A DNA stretch of 37,060 nucleotides from Cyanobacteria bacterium SZAS LIN-3 (GTDB lineage: Bacteria; Cyanobacteriota; Vampirovibrionia; Obscuribacterales; Obscuribacteraceae): the NCBI GenBank assembly GCA_018266215.1, contig JAFEAV010000061.1, positions 1-37,060 on the forward strand. The letters are read 5' to 3'. This document shows positions 7,239 through 15,310 of this stretch, piece by piece. A program made the translations under genes and the position numbers. Under the pieces are notes generated by a model. It searched no databases. It saw only the letters and a list, made by a program, of their open reading frames with translations, and had not been told where the DNA came from. The stretch's first letter is position 1. Each line of letters opens with the position of its first letter.

Positions 7239-8923
7239 GGCCTGGCCCCCGGGCTGGGATAGACAATAACATTATCAAAGCGGTTCATCTGCAAACCGTA
7301 GGTATTGGGGACTTCGCCCAGCAAGCGGGTTTTAGATGGATCAAAGGTGAGGGGCCTGGGAGTTATTTCGGTCACCAGTCCCAGAGACGTGTCGGTAAAA
7401 TCCTGATTGAAAGCAGCGAAAGCCTGCACCGAAGTATGGCGATCCATGAGTTTGCTGGCCACGCTGACATTGCGATTTTGGTCGTCTTTGAAGTTGGCCA
7501 TTTTCTCTTCCCGGCACCACAAGAGCACCTTAGCGTCTGGCGAAGAGCCGGCAATGTTACCGACGGAGTCGGTCAGGCCATCAATAATTTGCTCCATGGT
7601 AGCCAGACTTTCATTTTGTATGCCGACGGCGTGCAGTTTTATACCGGCACCACGGGCGGCATCAAGCATTTGCTTAAAGTCATCCTTGTCGTAGCTGTCC
7701 GGCAATGGGCCGGACCAGATGCCGCTGCGGTTGAATTCATCCACAGCCTTTTGATAACTGGAGGGCATATCAACAGCCAGGTCGGTGAGACCAGCTTTCT
7801 TAAGTGCCGGCATTTGCTGCGTCATAAAAGTGCGATGGGCGCTGACCTGTTCTTCCGGCTCGGCCTGCGTCATTTCGCCCAGCACCACAACCTTGTTGGA
7901 AGCGACGGCATCAGTCAATGCCGCAGCCGGGTCCTTGCCAAATTGCCGCAGCTCCGCTTCCACCGCTTCCATTTTATAGTGCGGCGGATAAAAGACAGTA
8001 TTGTCCCATTTGTCGTAAGTAGTCCCGGCCGAATTTTTCAAGCCTCCAATTGCTGGGACATCGCCCTTAGCCACAGACACCGCCGTCTTTAGATCGCGGG
8101 CAATGGGCATGAGTGAATCTTCCGAACTGGACAATTGCTGTAAGAAGGTAGTCACCGGCACCTGCTGTTTGCGCAGGAGCTCCACGGCCGAGGGACCAAA
8201 AGAATCCTGCCGGAAGCCATTTTGCAAATGCTCGGCTCCGACAAAAAATCCCACCTTAGCATTTTCGTCCTTGAGAATTTTCTGGATATTTCTGGCCATT
8301 ATCTGGTCGCGACTGGCCAGTTTTTCACCGTTGGCACCGTACAGTTCATCAACCCCAACAACAGTAACACCGGCCTTTTTAGCGGCGTCGATGACATTAA
8401 TCAGACTGCTCTTGTCCTTCAAGCGAACGCGCAAAAACTCCTGATCGGCAGGCGTCCACTGATCAATGTGCGACTGATAGACCGCCGGGATTTCTACAGC
8501 CAGATGAGTCATGCCGGCCTTTTGCAACTTGGGCATTTCCTCGGCAAGCAAGGTCATATGCGGCCCGAGCGGCCCGTGGATATCGCCGAAGCCAACCACA
8601 CGGCTGGAGCGCGTAGCGGCCAGCAGTGCCGCTTCCGGGTCCTGAGCACCGGCGGCGATCTGGGTTTTGATGTTGACGATTTCGGCATCCGAGCGCACCG
8701 CGCCCTGGGCCGTCATAAAAGCAGTGTCGGCGGCGGTAGCGGCGGTGCTGTCAAAACTGGGATAGGGAGCGCGCCCGCTGCTGTTGTCGGCAAGCAAAAC
8801 GCCGGCGCTATCCCTGTGCCAGAGCCCGGCGGCGAGATCCGCCCAATTGCCGTCGGTCTCCGCTGCGCTCGGCGCAACAGACTCAAACTCTCTTTGCTGG
8901 GGACGCCCTTGTAGTTCTGCCAT
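7235..8923 (-). CDS. tandem EreA/ChaN-like domain protein, second domain degenerate
   Basis: A 562-residue protein built from two copies of an EreA/ChaN-like domain after an 80-residue low-complexity N-terminus without a signal peptide. Copy 1 (about 86-312) has VVGFGDIHG (His116), LAVEIP (Glu144), RDQIMARNI (205-213) and FFVGAEHLQ (His232), the positions conserved in this superfamily (ChaN haem-binding proteins, erythromycin esterases). Copy 2 (about 321-556) keeps the framework: VVVLGEMTQ, LAVDMP, LLWCREEKM. It has lost both His and the RD motif. Each copy ends in the same block, WDNTVFYP and FDNVIVYP. Copy 1 may hydrolyse or bind a small molecule or haem; the substrate is unknown. It heads the operon with the two proteases. 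The ATG at 8923 has no strong ribosome-binding site. Confidence 0.75.
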   Translation of the reverse strand: MAELQGRPQQREFESVAPSAAETDGNWADLAAGLWHRDSAGVLLADNSSGRAPYPSFDSTAATAADTAFMTAQGAVRSDAEIVNIKTQIAAGAQDPEAALLAATRSSRVVGFGDIHGPLGPHMTLLAEEMPKLQKAGMTHLAVEIPAVYQSHIDQWTPADQEFLRVRLKDKSSLINVIDAAKKAGVTVVGVDELYGANGEKLASRDQIMARNIQKILKDENAKVGFFVGAEHLQNGFRQDSFGPSAVELLRKQQVPVTTFLQQLSSSEDSLMPIARDLKTAVSVAKGDVPAIGGLKNSAGTTYDKWDNTVFYPPHYKMEAVEAELRQFGKDPAAALTDAVASNKVVVLGEMTQAEPEEQVSAHRTFMTQQMPALKKAGLTDLAVDMPSSYQKAVDEFNRSGIWSGPLPDSYDKDDFKQMLDAARGAGIKLHAVGIQNESLATMEQIIDGLTDSVGNIAGSSPDAKVLLWCREEKMANFKDDQNRNVSVASKLMDRHTSVQAFAAFNQDFTDTSLGLVTEITPRPLTFDPSKTRLLGEVPNTYGLQMNRFDNVIVYPSPGARP

Positions 8924-9107
8924 GGTTTATACCCATGCGATGACTGACGCTTCTGACCACACAGCAACCTGAGTTGGCACCCGTCCCGACTGGGAGACGA
9001 CTGCTATGAGGGGGCTGGTAGTCTCTACACTAAGTAGGGGGCCGCTCCGGGTCAATACGTAGTTGTACCAGTCAGGGCGAATGCCTGAAGTTTAAATCCG
9101 GCGCTTA

Positions 9108-9341
9108 CTAATTGACGATGTATTCCAACCAGTATTCGGTGCGCTCGCTCCAGTCACAGCCATCATTGCCGCAGGTGAGGGTGACGCGGGAGGCGTTGGA
9201 GTCGATTTCAATAACATTGAAGCCGTCGCGCACGGCATCGATCGTCTCAGCATATTTAGAAAACTGTTGAATCGGCTTTTTGCACTCGGGGCAAATCATT
9301 TTTTTGTTTTCGATGGCGTCTTTGATGGTTTTGAGCGACAT
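9108..9341 (-). CDS. small zinc-ribbon-like protein
   Basis: A 77-residue soluble protein. CPEC near residue 17 and CGNDGC near 57-62 provide the four or so Cys expected of a zinc ribbon; the rest is strand-rich, ending WLEYIVN. No function can be assigned beyond probable zinc binding; such small ribbons often bind nucleic acid or protein partners. The ATG at 9341 fits the length and lies 28 bp after the stop of the secreted-protein gene, so the two may share a transcript. A GTGAGAA just upstream is a weak ribosome-binding site. A longer in-frame extension to 9455 overlaps the upstream gene and is unlikely. Confidence 0.65.
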   Translation of the reverse strand: MSLKTIKDAIENKKMICPECKKPIQQFSKYAETIDAVRDGFNVIEIDSNASRVTLTCGNDGCDWSERTEYWLEYIVN

Positions 9342-9369
9342 ACTATTCTCACGAGATTTCTTTAGGGTA

Positions 9370-10011
9370 CTACTGTTTCTTGATCTGACAGCCTCTGGCC
9401 GTTTTGAGCAAAAGGGGCAATGACTTGGAAGCGAAAGGCTCTTCATCCTGGGCAAAGAGGATGTAATAGGTGTCCTTGTCCTGGGTCAGGTAAACAAAAC
9501 CGCTGGTCTGCTTGCCGTCCTTGCCCTTGCCGCTGAAGGACATGCCTTTGAAACTGTGTCCTTCATTGGTGAAGATCGGTTCTTTCTGCTCTTTGTAGCC
9601 GTTCAGCTTGCGATGCGGGTTGAGCATCACGTCCATAACCGTGCGCTCGCTCGGTATGTCGCTGCCCTTCTGGCAGGGGGCAATGGTGACATTGAAGACC
9701 GCGGTTTTATTATCCGGATGGGCCGGTCCCTTGAAGCAAAAAAGTTTGCCTGTCGGTGGTAGAAACTCGCTCAGAGAGTAGTCTCCCGGCACCAGCACGG
9801 TGCAGCCGTGGCCGCTGATGGTCAGGTCGGCGGGCACCCATTTGCCCGGTCCGGCCATCCCGGTGGAAGGAGAAGGCGCAGCCTTCGGCGCGGCGGGCTT
9901 CTCGGCCAGGGCAGGCAAGACGCGGGCTGCCCCCGACCAGAGTGCGAGACAGAGAGGCAGAGCCAATGCCGTCGGTGCAGCGATATTTAGTTTGCCGAAA
10001 TTCAAATTCAC
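9370..10011 (-). CDS. secreted protein of unknown function
   Basis: A 213-residue protein with a long hydrophobic N-terminal segment (residues 10-36, ALALPLCLALWSGAARVLPALA) that acts as a signal peptide, then a Pro/Ala linker. The mature domain has paired Cys (HGCTVLVPGDYS, LFCFKGP, IAPCQKG, ARGCQIKK) that may form two disulfides, plus a run of beta strands. I recognise no family. The start is a GTG at 10011 with GAGGAG (10018-10023) six bases upstream. It lies 53 bp after the polytopic membrane gene, in the same direction, and probably belongs to the guaA transcript. Confidence 0.7.
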   Translation of the reverse strand: MNLNFGKLNIAAPTALALPLCLALWSGAARVLPALAEKPAAPKAAPSPSTGMAGPGKWVPADLTISGHGCTVLVPGDYSLSEFLPPTGKLFCFKGPAHPDNKTAVFNVTIAPCQKGSDIPSERTVMDVMLNPHRKLNGYKEQKEPIFTNEGHSFKGMSFSGKGKDGKQTSGFVYLTQDKDTYYILFAQDEEPFASKSLPLLLKTARGCQIKKQ

Positions 10012-10064
10012 CCCGGGCTCCTCACTTGTCCACCGGTCTCGGTGGCTGGCAATATTCTACTGCA

Positions 10065-11810
10065 TTATTTTTGACGGGCCAAAATCAAAGAGTATTTGTC
10101 TTTGTACAAACACTTCCAGGAGCTGTCTTTCTTCAGTTGCTCGGCCAGAAGAGAATCAGGCAGGAGAAAGACCCAGTCGACATCGTATTGTGCGAGCAAC
10201 TTTTGCCAACCGGGCTCGCACTCGTGGATCAAACGATAGTCTTCAACCAGACGCGAACCATACATGTCAAAACGCGTATCAACAAAGACTTTCGGCTTGC
10301 CCGGCAAATAATAGACAAGCAGGTCCCCAAATTGTTGATCGTTGTAGAGTTTGCCGGGGGGCTGATTCTTACCTATGTATTCCACCGCAGCGAATGGGGC
10401 CTGGAAAACATTGCTGGAGGCAGGCAATTCCGGCTTGGCGATGCGGAAACTGACAAGAGTCACCCCCGCCAGAGCGCAGAGGGCAATGATGGCCATTTCA
10501 TAGATCCCGCCGGCCCGCCAGAGATCGAGGCTGTGACTGTCGAGCAAGGTCCAGAAGCGGTTTTTCACAGCCGGGGTTTCGGCGGCGCGCTCCTCTCGCC
10601 GGGCCTTGCCAAGCGAAAGCAGGGCAATAATTTCAGCAACCAGAATGAGTGTGACAAAACTGGCCACTCGCCTGTGCACCAGAGCATTGTAGATACCCAC
10701 CTGACCGGCAATAAGACAAATCAGCAATTCGCAGGCAAGCAGTTTACGCTCGGCGGTGAAGGGCCTGGGAGGCCGGACAAAGGCCAGGCCCTCGCGGGCT
10801 ATTAGAAAAAGATAGACGAGACAGAGCAGGAGAAAAGGATAGAGGTCCGGTGTAGGCATCACACCAGGGCTGAAGACAGGCTGCAGCTCAATAATGTACT
10901 TATTGACCGGCATATTAAAGAGCTGCGGGATATAGGCATAGAGACCAAATCCGTAGGGATTTATGAGAGCGGCCACAGCGCAGCCAAGCAGAGCGATCAA
11001 AGCGGACAGAAATAAATTTTTCACCGGTGCTTTGAAGATAATCAGCGCCAGCAAACTGCCCAGACCAAGCGCACCCAGTATGCCCATCCCCGATATGAAG
11101 CCCGTATGCATATTAGCCCACAGCACCATCAGCGGTGCCAGGACCAGCACCAGCGGGAAGGTTTTCTTCTCACCGGAAAGCGTTGCCGCCCGGGCGCTGT
11201 GTACAACCTGCAGGAAGAGGGCGGTGAAGAGATAGGAAAATATCTCCGGGCGCGCCAGGGTATGGAAAGAAGCCGAGAGCATACCGAGGATAACAACCAG
11301 AGCCGATTTTACGAAGGGCGCCTCACGGCGCACGACAAAACTCATGGGGATGGAAAGGAAGGCCGTGCTGATGGTGACGGCGCAGAGCAGCAGCAGGGTG
11401 ACCAGTCCGGCCGGCAAAGTAGCCAGATAGAAAAGCACCTCAGACAACCACTGATAAAGGATAAAATGCTGACCCTGAGCCGCCTGTGCGGCAAAGGTCC
11501 AGGAGAAAGGATCGGTTGTCGGCAGCTGATGATTCTGCACGATATAGCGGCCGAGGGCTAAAAGCCAGCAGGTATCCGGGTCGTGCAGGGCCACCCCGGC
11601 CACCCAGACACCGACGAGGAAGCCGCAGAAGAGCAAGAAACCCAGCACCAGGCGCGAACCGGTTGTGGCCAGAAGCTCATCCAGCGGCACAACTTTTTTT
11701 ACGCGCTCGGCTGTATCGGTATTATCGGCACCCTGGCCTGCGCCCTGGTCTTCACCCCGGCTCTCATCCTTTTTTTTGTGGGGATTAAAGTCTTCGGGAT
11801 CCAGGTCCAC
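10065..11810 (-). CDS. polytopic membrane protein, GT-C/GT39-like
   Basis: A 581-residue integral membrane protein with about ten hydrophobic helices between residues 52 and 450. The first 45 residues are charged and cytoplasmic. The first predicted extracytoplasmic loop reads HDPDTCWLLALGRYI and LPTTDPFSWTF. This is the pattern of GT-C glycosyltransferase-like proteins related to dolichyl-phosphate-mannose mannosyltransferases, where an early acidic residue is catalytic. The C-terminal 120 residues form a soluble domain (VFVDTRFDMYGSRLVEDYR). A role in transferring sugar from a lipid carrier to the cell surface is likely but unproven. The start is a GTG four bases after the guaA stop, with GGGAG inside the end of guaA. 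Co-transcription and coupling with guaA are therefore likely. Confidence 0.75.
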   Translation of the reverse strand: MDLDPEDFNPHKKKDESRGEDQGAGQGADNTDTAERVKKVVPLDELLATTGSRLVLGFLLFCGFLVGVWVAGVALHDPDTCWLLALGRYIVQNHQLPTTDPFSWTFAAQAAQGQHFILYQWLSEVLFYLATLPAGLVTLLLLCAVTISTAFLSIPMSFVVRREAPFVKSALVVILGMLSASFHTLARPEIFSYLFTALFLQVVHSARAATLSGEKKTFPLVLVLAPLMVLWANMHTGFISGMGILGALGLGSLLALIIFKAPVKNLFLSALIALLGCAVAALINPYGFGLYAYIPQLFNMPVNKYIIELQPVFSPGVMPTPDLYPFLLLCLVYLFLIAREGLAFVRPPRPFTAERKLLACELLICLIAGQVGIYNALVHRRVASFVTLILVAEIIALLSLGKARREERAAETPAVKNRFWTLLDSHSLDLWRAGGIYEMAIIALCALAGVTLVSFRIAKPELPASSNVFQAPFAAVEYIGKNQPPGKLYNDQQFGDLLVYYLPGKPKVFVDTRFDMYGSRLVEDYRLIHECEPGWQKLLAQYDVDWVFLLPDSLLAEQLKKDSSWKCLYKDKYSLILARQK

Positions 11811-11814
11811 GGGC

Positions 11815-13422
11815 CTACTCCCACTCGATCGTGGCCGGCGGCTTCGATGTTACGTCGTATACGACCCGGTTGATGCCCGGTACTTCGTTGACGATGCGTG
11901 AACTTATGGTGGAGAGCAGGTCATAAGGCAGGCGAGCCCAGTCAGCAGTCATGCCGTCTTCCGAAGTCACGGCTCTGATTACTATCTGGTTTTGATAGGT
12001 GCGCTGATCGCCCATCACACCCACAGAGAGCGTCGGCAAGAGCACGCCGAATACCTGCCAGACCTGGCGATAGAGGCCATGAGCCTTGATCTCCTCGCGA
12101 ATGATCCAATCGGCCTCGCGCAGAGTTTTCAGCCGCGGCTTGGTCACTTCACCAAGCACACGAATTGCCAGACCCGGACCGGGGAAGGGATGGCGCTCAA
12201 TAATGCCATCGGGTACACCAATCTCACGACCGAGCACCCGTACTTCGTCTTTGAAAAGCTTGTCGAAAGGCTCAATCAACTCAAATTTCAAATCATCCGG
12301 TAGACCGCCGACATTGTGGTGCGACTTGATTTTTACCGCCACCTTTTTGCCGGTCTTGGGATCAATCTTGGTACCGGCCGACTCGATCACATCGGGATAC
12401 AGCGTGCCCTGGGCCAGGAAATCAAAGGGCCCCAGTCGCTTCGATTCTTCTTCGAAAACGCGGATGAATTCAGCCCCAATAGCTTTGCGCTTGGCCTCGG
12501 GATCAGTCACTCCGACCAGCTTTTCCAGGAAGCGTTCACGCGCTTTGACAAAATGAACATGGATTTTAAATTGATTTTCAAAGGTGTCAACCAGCCACTC
12601 GGGCTCGTTTTTGCGCATGAAGCCCTGATCGATAAACATGCAGGTGAGTTGATCGCCTATGGCGCGGTGCAGGAGAAAAGCCAGAGTAGAACTGTCGACA
12701 CCGCCGGAAAGAGCAAGCAATACGCGGCGCTCACCGACCCGGCGCTTCACTTCGTCGATGGCTTCTTCAATATATTTAGCCATGGTCCAGCTCTTGGTGC
12801 AGCCGCAGATGTTTTGCACAAAGTTGGTAATTACCTGCTTACCGCCGCGGGTGTGGACGACCTCGGGGTGAAACTGAACGCCGAAAAAATTGCGCTCTTC
12901 GTCGGCTATTGCAGCCACCGGCGTATCGGCGGTGCGGCCAATAACCTGGAAGCCTTCGGGCAGCGTGGTGACGCTGTCGCCATGACTCATCCAGCTTTCG
13001 ATAGCCGGATCCAGACCGTCAAAAAGTTTGCCGTGATGCACGACCGTAAAAAGTGCGCGGCCGTATTCGCGCACCGTCGAGGGTTCGACATGACCACCGA
13101 GGTCACGTGCCATCAGCTGCATGCCGTAGCAGACACCCATGACGGGGATACCCATCTTCCAGACATCGGGATCAAGCTGCGGAGCGTGTTCCTCGTAGCA
13201 ACTGGAAGGTCCGCCCGACAGAATAATGCCCTTGGGATTGAGTCGCTTCAGCTCGGCGGCACTTATAGAATGTGGAATAAGCTCGGAGTAGACATTGTTT
13301 TCTCGAACCCGGCGGGCAATCAGCTGTGAAAATTGCGATCCGAAATCAAGAATGGCAATCGAGTCCTGCAAGGCATTATCAGGGGCCTGTTCTTTGGATT
13401 TTGCTGCCTGACTTGTTGTCAT
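11815..13422 (-). CDS. guaA: GMP synthase (glutamine-hydrolysing)
   Basis: A 535-residue GMP synthase converting XMP, ATP and glutamine to GMP in the cytoplasm. The class I glutamine amidotransferase domain has Cys98 in GVCYGMQ and His185/Glu187 in FHPEV. The ATP-pyrophosphatase domain has the P-loop SGGVDSS at 239-245. The C-terminal dimerisation domain ends in the typical KPPATIEWE. There is a roughly 20-residue polar N-terminal extension. The ATG at 13422 has GGGAG at 13430-13434 with 7-base spacing. It is divergent from the phosphatase gene at 13514 and is the first gene of a run with the membrane protein. No purine riboswitch is visible in the 91-bp upstream region. Confidence 0.97.
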   Translation of the reverse strand: MTTSQAAKSKEQAPDNALQDSIAILDFGSQFSQLIARRVRENNVYSELIPHSISAAELKRLNPKGIILSGGPSSCYEEHAPQLDPDVWKMGIPVMGVCYGMQLMARDLGGHVEPSTVREYGRALFTVVHHGKLFDGLDPAIESWMSHGDSVTTLPEGFQVIGRTADTPVAAIADEERNFFGVQFHPEVVHTRGGKQVITNFVQNICGCTKSWTMAKYIEEAIDEVKRRVGERRVLLALSGGVDSSTLAFLLHRAIGDQLTCMFIDQGFMRKNEPEWLVDTFENQFKIHVHFVKARERFLEKLVGVTDPEAKRKAIGAEFIRVFEEESKRLGPFDFLAQGTLYPDVIESAGTKIDPKTGKKVAVKIKSHHNVGGLPDDLKFELIEPFDKLFKDEVRVLGREIGVPDGIIERHPFPGPGLAIRVLGEVTKPRLKTLREADWIIREEIKAHGLYRQVWQVFGVLLPTLSVGVMGDQRTYQNQIVIRAVTSEDGMTADWARLPYDLLSTISSRIVNEVPGINRVVYDVTSKPPATIEWE

Positions 13423-13462
13423 CTTTGTTCTCCCGGACTTCCGCTCTAGTACTCAGGGGTCT

Positions 13463-13468
13463 ATTATC
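13463..13468 (-). promoter_or_regulatory. guaA: possible -10 of guaA
   Basis: The minus strand reads GATAAT, one base off TATAAT, 40 bp upstream of the guaA start in the short divergent intergenic region. No good -35 is present at the standard distance, so support is weak. Confidence 0.28.
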
Positions 13469-13513
13469 TCTTGAGCAAAGTCATTATCGCCATCATTTTT
13501 TAGGACACCGCCT

Positions 13514-13984
13514 TTGACATCTAGAAAATTTACCGTGCCTGATTTGCCTCATTATTTCGTCGTAGACGAAGGCCTGCACCGGGGTGCGCAACCAACGCCC
13601 CGGGGCTTCGAGATACTGCGCGACCAGGGTCTTAAAACCGTCATAAACCTGCGAGACGAACAGCCCATGCGCATCGACGAGGCCGAAATAATCCGCAGCC
13701 TGGGTATGACCTACGTATCCATAGACATGGACCCGTTTTTGCCCGCCCCGGATGAAAAAATTGAGAAGTTTCTCAAAGTCGTCACAGATACAAAAAATTC
13801 GCCCAGCTTTGTCCACTGTCTCCACGGCCAGGACCGGACCGGCATGATGGTCGGCATCTACCGCATGGTGGTGCACGGCTTTGAATACCAGCAGGCCTTT
13901 GAAGAAATGTGCGCCCTTGGATTCCACCGCGAATTCGTTAATCTGGAGAAGTCCGCCCGCCGCTGGGAAGGTCGCAAGCTTTGA
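13514..13984 (+). CDS. tyrosine/dual-specificity protein phosphatase
   Basis: A 156-residue cytoplasmic phosphatase of the Cys-based DSP/PTP type. The signature FVHCLHGQDRTG gives Cys102 and Arg108 (C-x5-R) followed by Thr. An Asp in the IDMDPFLPAPDE region is the probable general acid. It should remove phosphate from Tyr (or Ser/Thr) residues or from a small phosphate ester. The start is a TTG at 13514 with AGGA at 13502-13505; a GTG at 13535 has no ribosome-binding site. The stop overlaps the TTG start of the membrane glycosyltransferase (TTGA). This suggests coupled translation and perhaps control of surface glycan synthesis, as in other phosphatase-exopolysaccharide pairs; that functional link is inference. 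Confidence 0.85.
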   Translation: MTSRKFTVPDLPHYFVVDEGLHRGAQPTPRGFEILRDQGLKTVINLRDEQPMRIDEAEIIRSLGMTYVSIDMDPFLPAPDEKIEKFLKVVTDTKNSPSFVHCLHGQDRTGMMVGIYRMVVHGFEYQQAFEEMCALGFHREFVNLEKSARRWEGRKL

Positions 13985-15243
13985 AACTGCCACCACTGCT
14001 GTATCAGGTCTTTATTTTCTGGACCATACTCTGCATCCTGCTCATCTTGTATACCGATCTGAAGTTGCCGGACCTTCTGGCCCAGTCGGATTACCTGATG
14101 ACCTTTCACTGTGCCGGCTATATTGCCGCCCATGGTCTCTGGCCGTCGCTCTATCCGCCGCCCGAGGCCCTGACCTTTGCCGGAGCCCCCTTTGACAAGC
14201 AGGCCCACGCCCTTCTTCCCCACATGCCCTCCTGGTCGGTGGCCGAATACATGTACATGCCGCTCAGCGCCTACATTTTTGCCCCCTTCAGCCTCCTACC
14301 CACCGGCGCTTCCATGCTGGCCTGGCAGCTGACATCCATCGCCGCCCTCACGGCCGGCAACCTGCTTACAATCACCCGCCTCAACCGCGCCCTGATTGCC
14401 ACCTGCGCCGCTTTCACATTTATCCCCCTGGTATTTACGCTCTGGATCGGTCAGGTGGGACTGGTATTTGCCCTGCTGCCGCTGGCCGCCGGCTATCACC
14501 TGATCCGCTCCGGCCGCTACCTGGCCGCCGGTATCACCCTCTCTCTCGTTGTGCTCAAGCCGCAGATGCTGGTCCCGGCACTTTTTTTAACCGTCCTCAC
14601 CCTCGGTCTCAAGCACTACAAAACGGCCCTGGGACTGGCAGGAGGCACACTATTTATTGGCGCGCTCAATTATCTGATTGCCGGTCCCGCTCTTTGCCAG
14701 GACTGGTTGCGCTGTCTGGCGCTGTCCGACCGCATCTATTCGGATCCGGCTAAGGGCGTGGCCGTGCATCTGGCTACAAGCTTGCCCCGGGCTATTTTGC
14801 TCAGTCAGCCGGTGAGCATGCAGCCCGTCTTGAAACCAGCCCTTTATGCCCTCGCCGGTCTCCTGCTCCTGGCCGGCCTGGCGGCGGTGGTCAAAATAGC
14901 CAGAAACACTACACTCAGCGATCCAGCCAAAATCAAATACAGCTTCATCCTGGGAGCACTGGCGCTGCCCTCGGTTGTGCCGCATCTATTTTTGTACGAC
15001 CTCGGGGCGCTCGCACCCGCCGCCCTGATTTTGTTTTTTGAGCCGGACAAAAACGCTCCCGCTCTGCAACGTCGGTTTAAAATCATCCTCGGCCTGCTCT
15101 GGCTGTGTATAACGATCTACTGCCTGATTCTGGTGACAAATACCAGGCTGGCCTCGCCACTATTTATGGTGGCAATTATGTTTGCCCTGTACCTGCGCGC
15201 CCTGACCGTTATCTTCATGCAACACCGAGAGATCGCCGACTGA
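13981..15243 (+). CDS. GT87/DUF2029-like membrane glycosyltransferase
   Basis: A 420-residue polytopic membrane protein with about ten helices. The first loop contains SDYLMTFHCAGYIAAHG and PSLYPP, then YMYMPLSAYIFAPFSLLP. This is the 'D-x-x-Y...AG...LY-PP...YPP' pattern of the GT87 (DUF2029) family, polyprenyl-phosphate-mannose-dependent mannosyltransferases of cell-envelope glycans. The donor and acceptor here are unknown. It starts at TTG 13981, sharing bases with the phosphatase stop. Length is normal and no frameshift is seen. Confidence 0.82.
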   Translation: MKLPPLLYQVFIFWTILCILLILYTDLKLPDLLAQSDYLMTFHCAGYIAAHGLWPSLYPPPEALTFAGAPFDKQAHALLPHMPSWSVAEYMYMPLSAYIFAPFSLLPTGASMLAWQLTSIAALTAGNLLTITRLNRALIATCAAFTFIPLVFTLWIGQVGLVFALLPLAAGYHLIRSGRYLAAGITLSLVVLKPQMLVPALFLTVLTLGLKHYKTALGLAGGTLFIGALNYLIAGPALCQDWLRCLALSDRIYSDPAKGVAVHLATSLPRAILLSQPVSMQPVLKPALYALAGLLLLAGLAAVVKIARNTTLSDPAKIKYSFILGALALPSVVPHLFLYDLGALAPAALILFFEPDKNAPALQRRFKIILGLLWLCITIYCLILVTNTRLASPLFMVAIMFALYLRALTVIFMQHREIAD

Positions 15244-15264
15244 TCAAGAAAGGCGGCAGCCCTG

Positions 15265-15270
15265 TATAAT
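15265..15270 (+). promoter_or_regulatory. possible -10 of the hybrid kinase gene
   Basis: A perfect TATAAT lies 40 bp upstream of the GTG start of the kinase, in the only gap between it and the preceding gene. No TTGACA-like -35 is found 16-18 bp upstream, so this is tentative. Confidence 0.4.
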
Positions 15271-15310
15271 GTGACCCCCGACATCTATTTTTAATCGGTC
15301 CAAATATTTA

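Noticed and set aside
12316..13329. Long open frame on the plus strand, 337 codons
   Set aside because: It is antisense to guaA, which is certain from its motifs.
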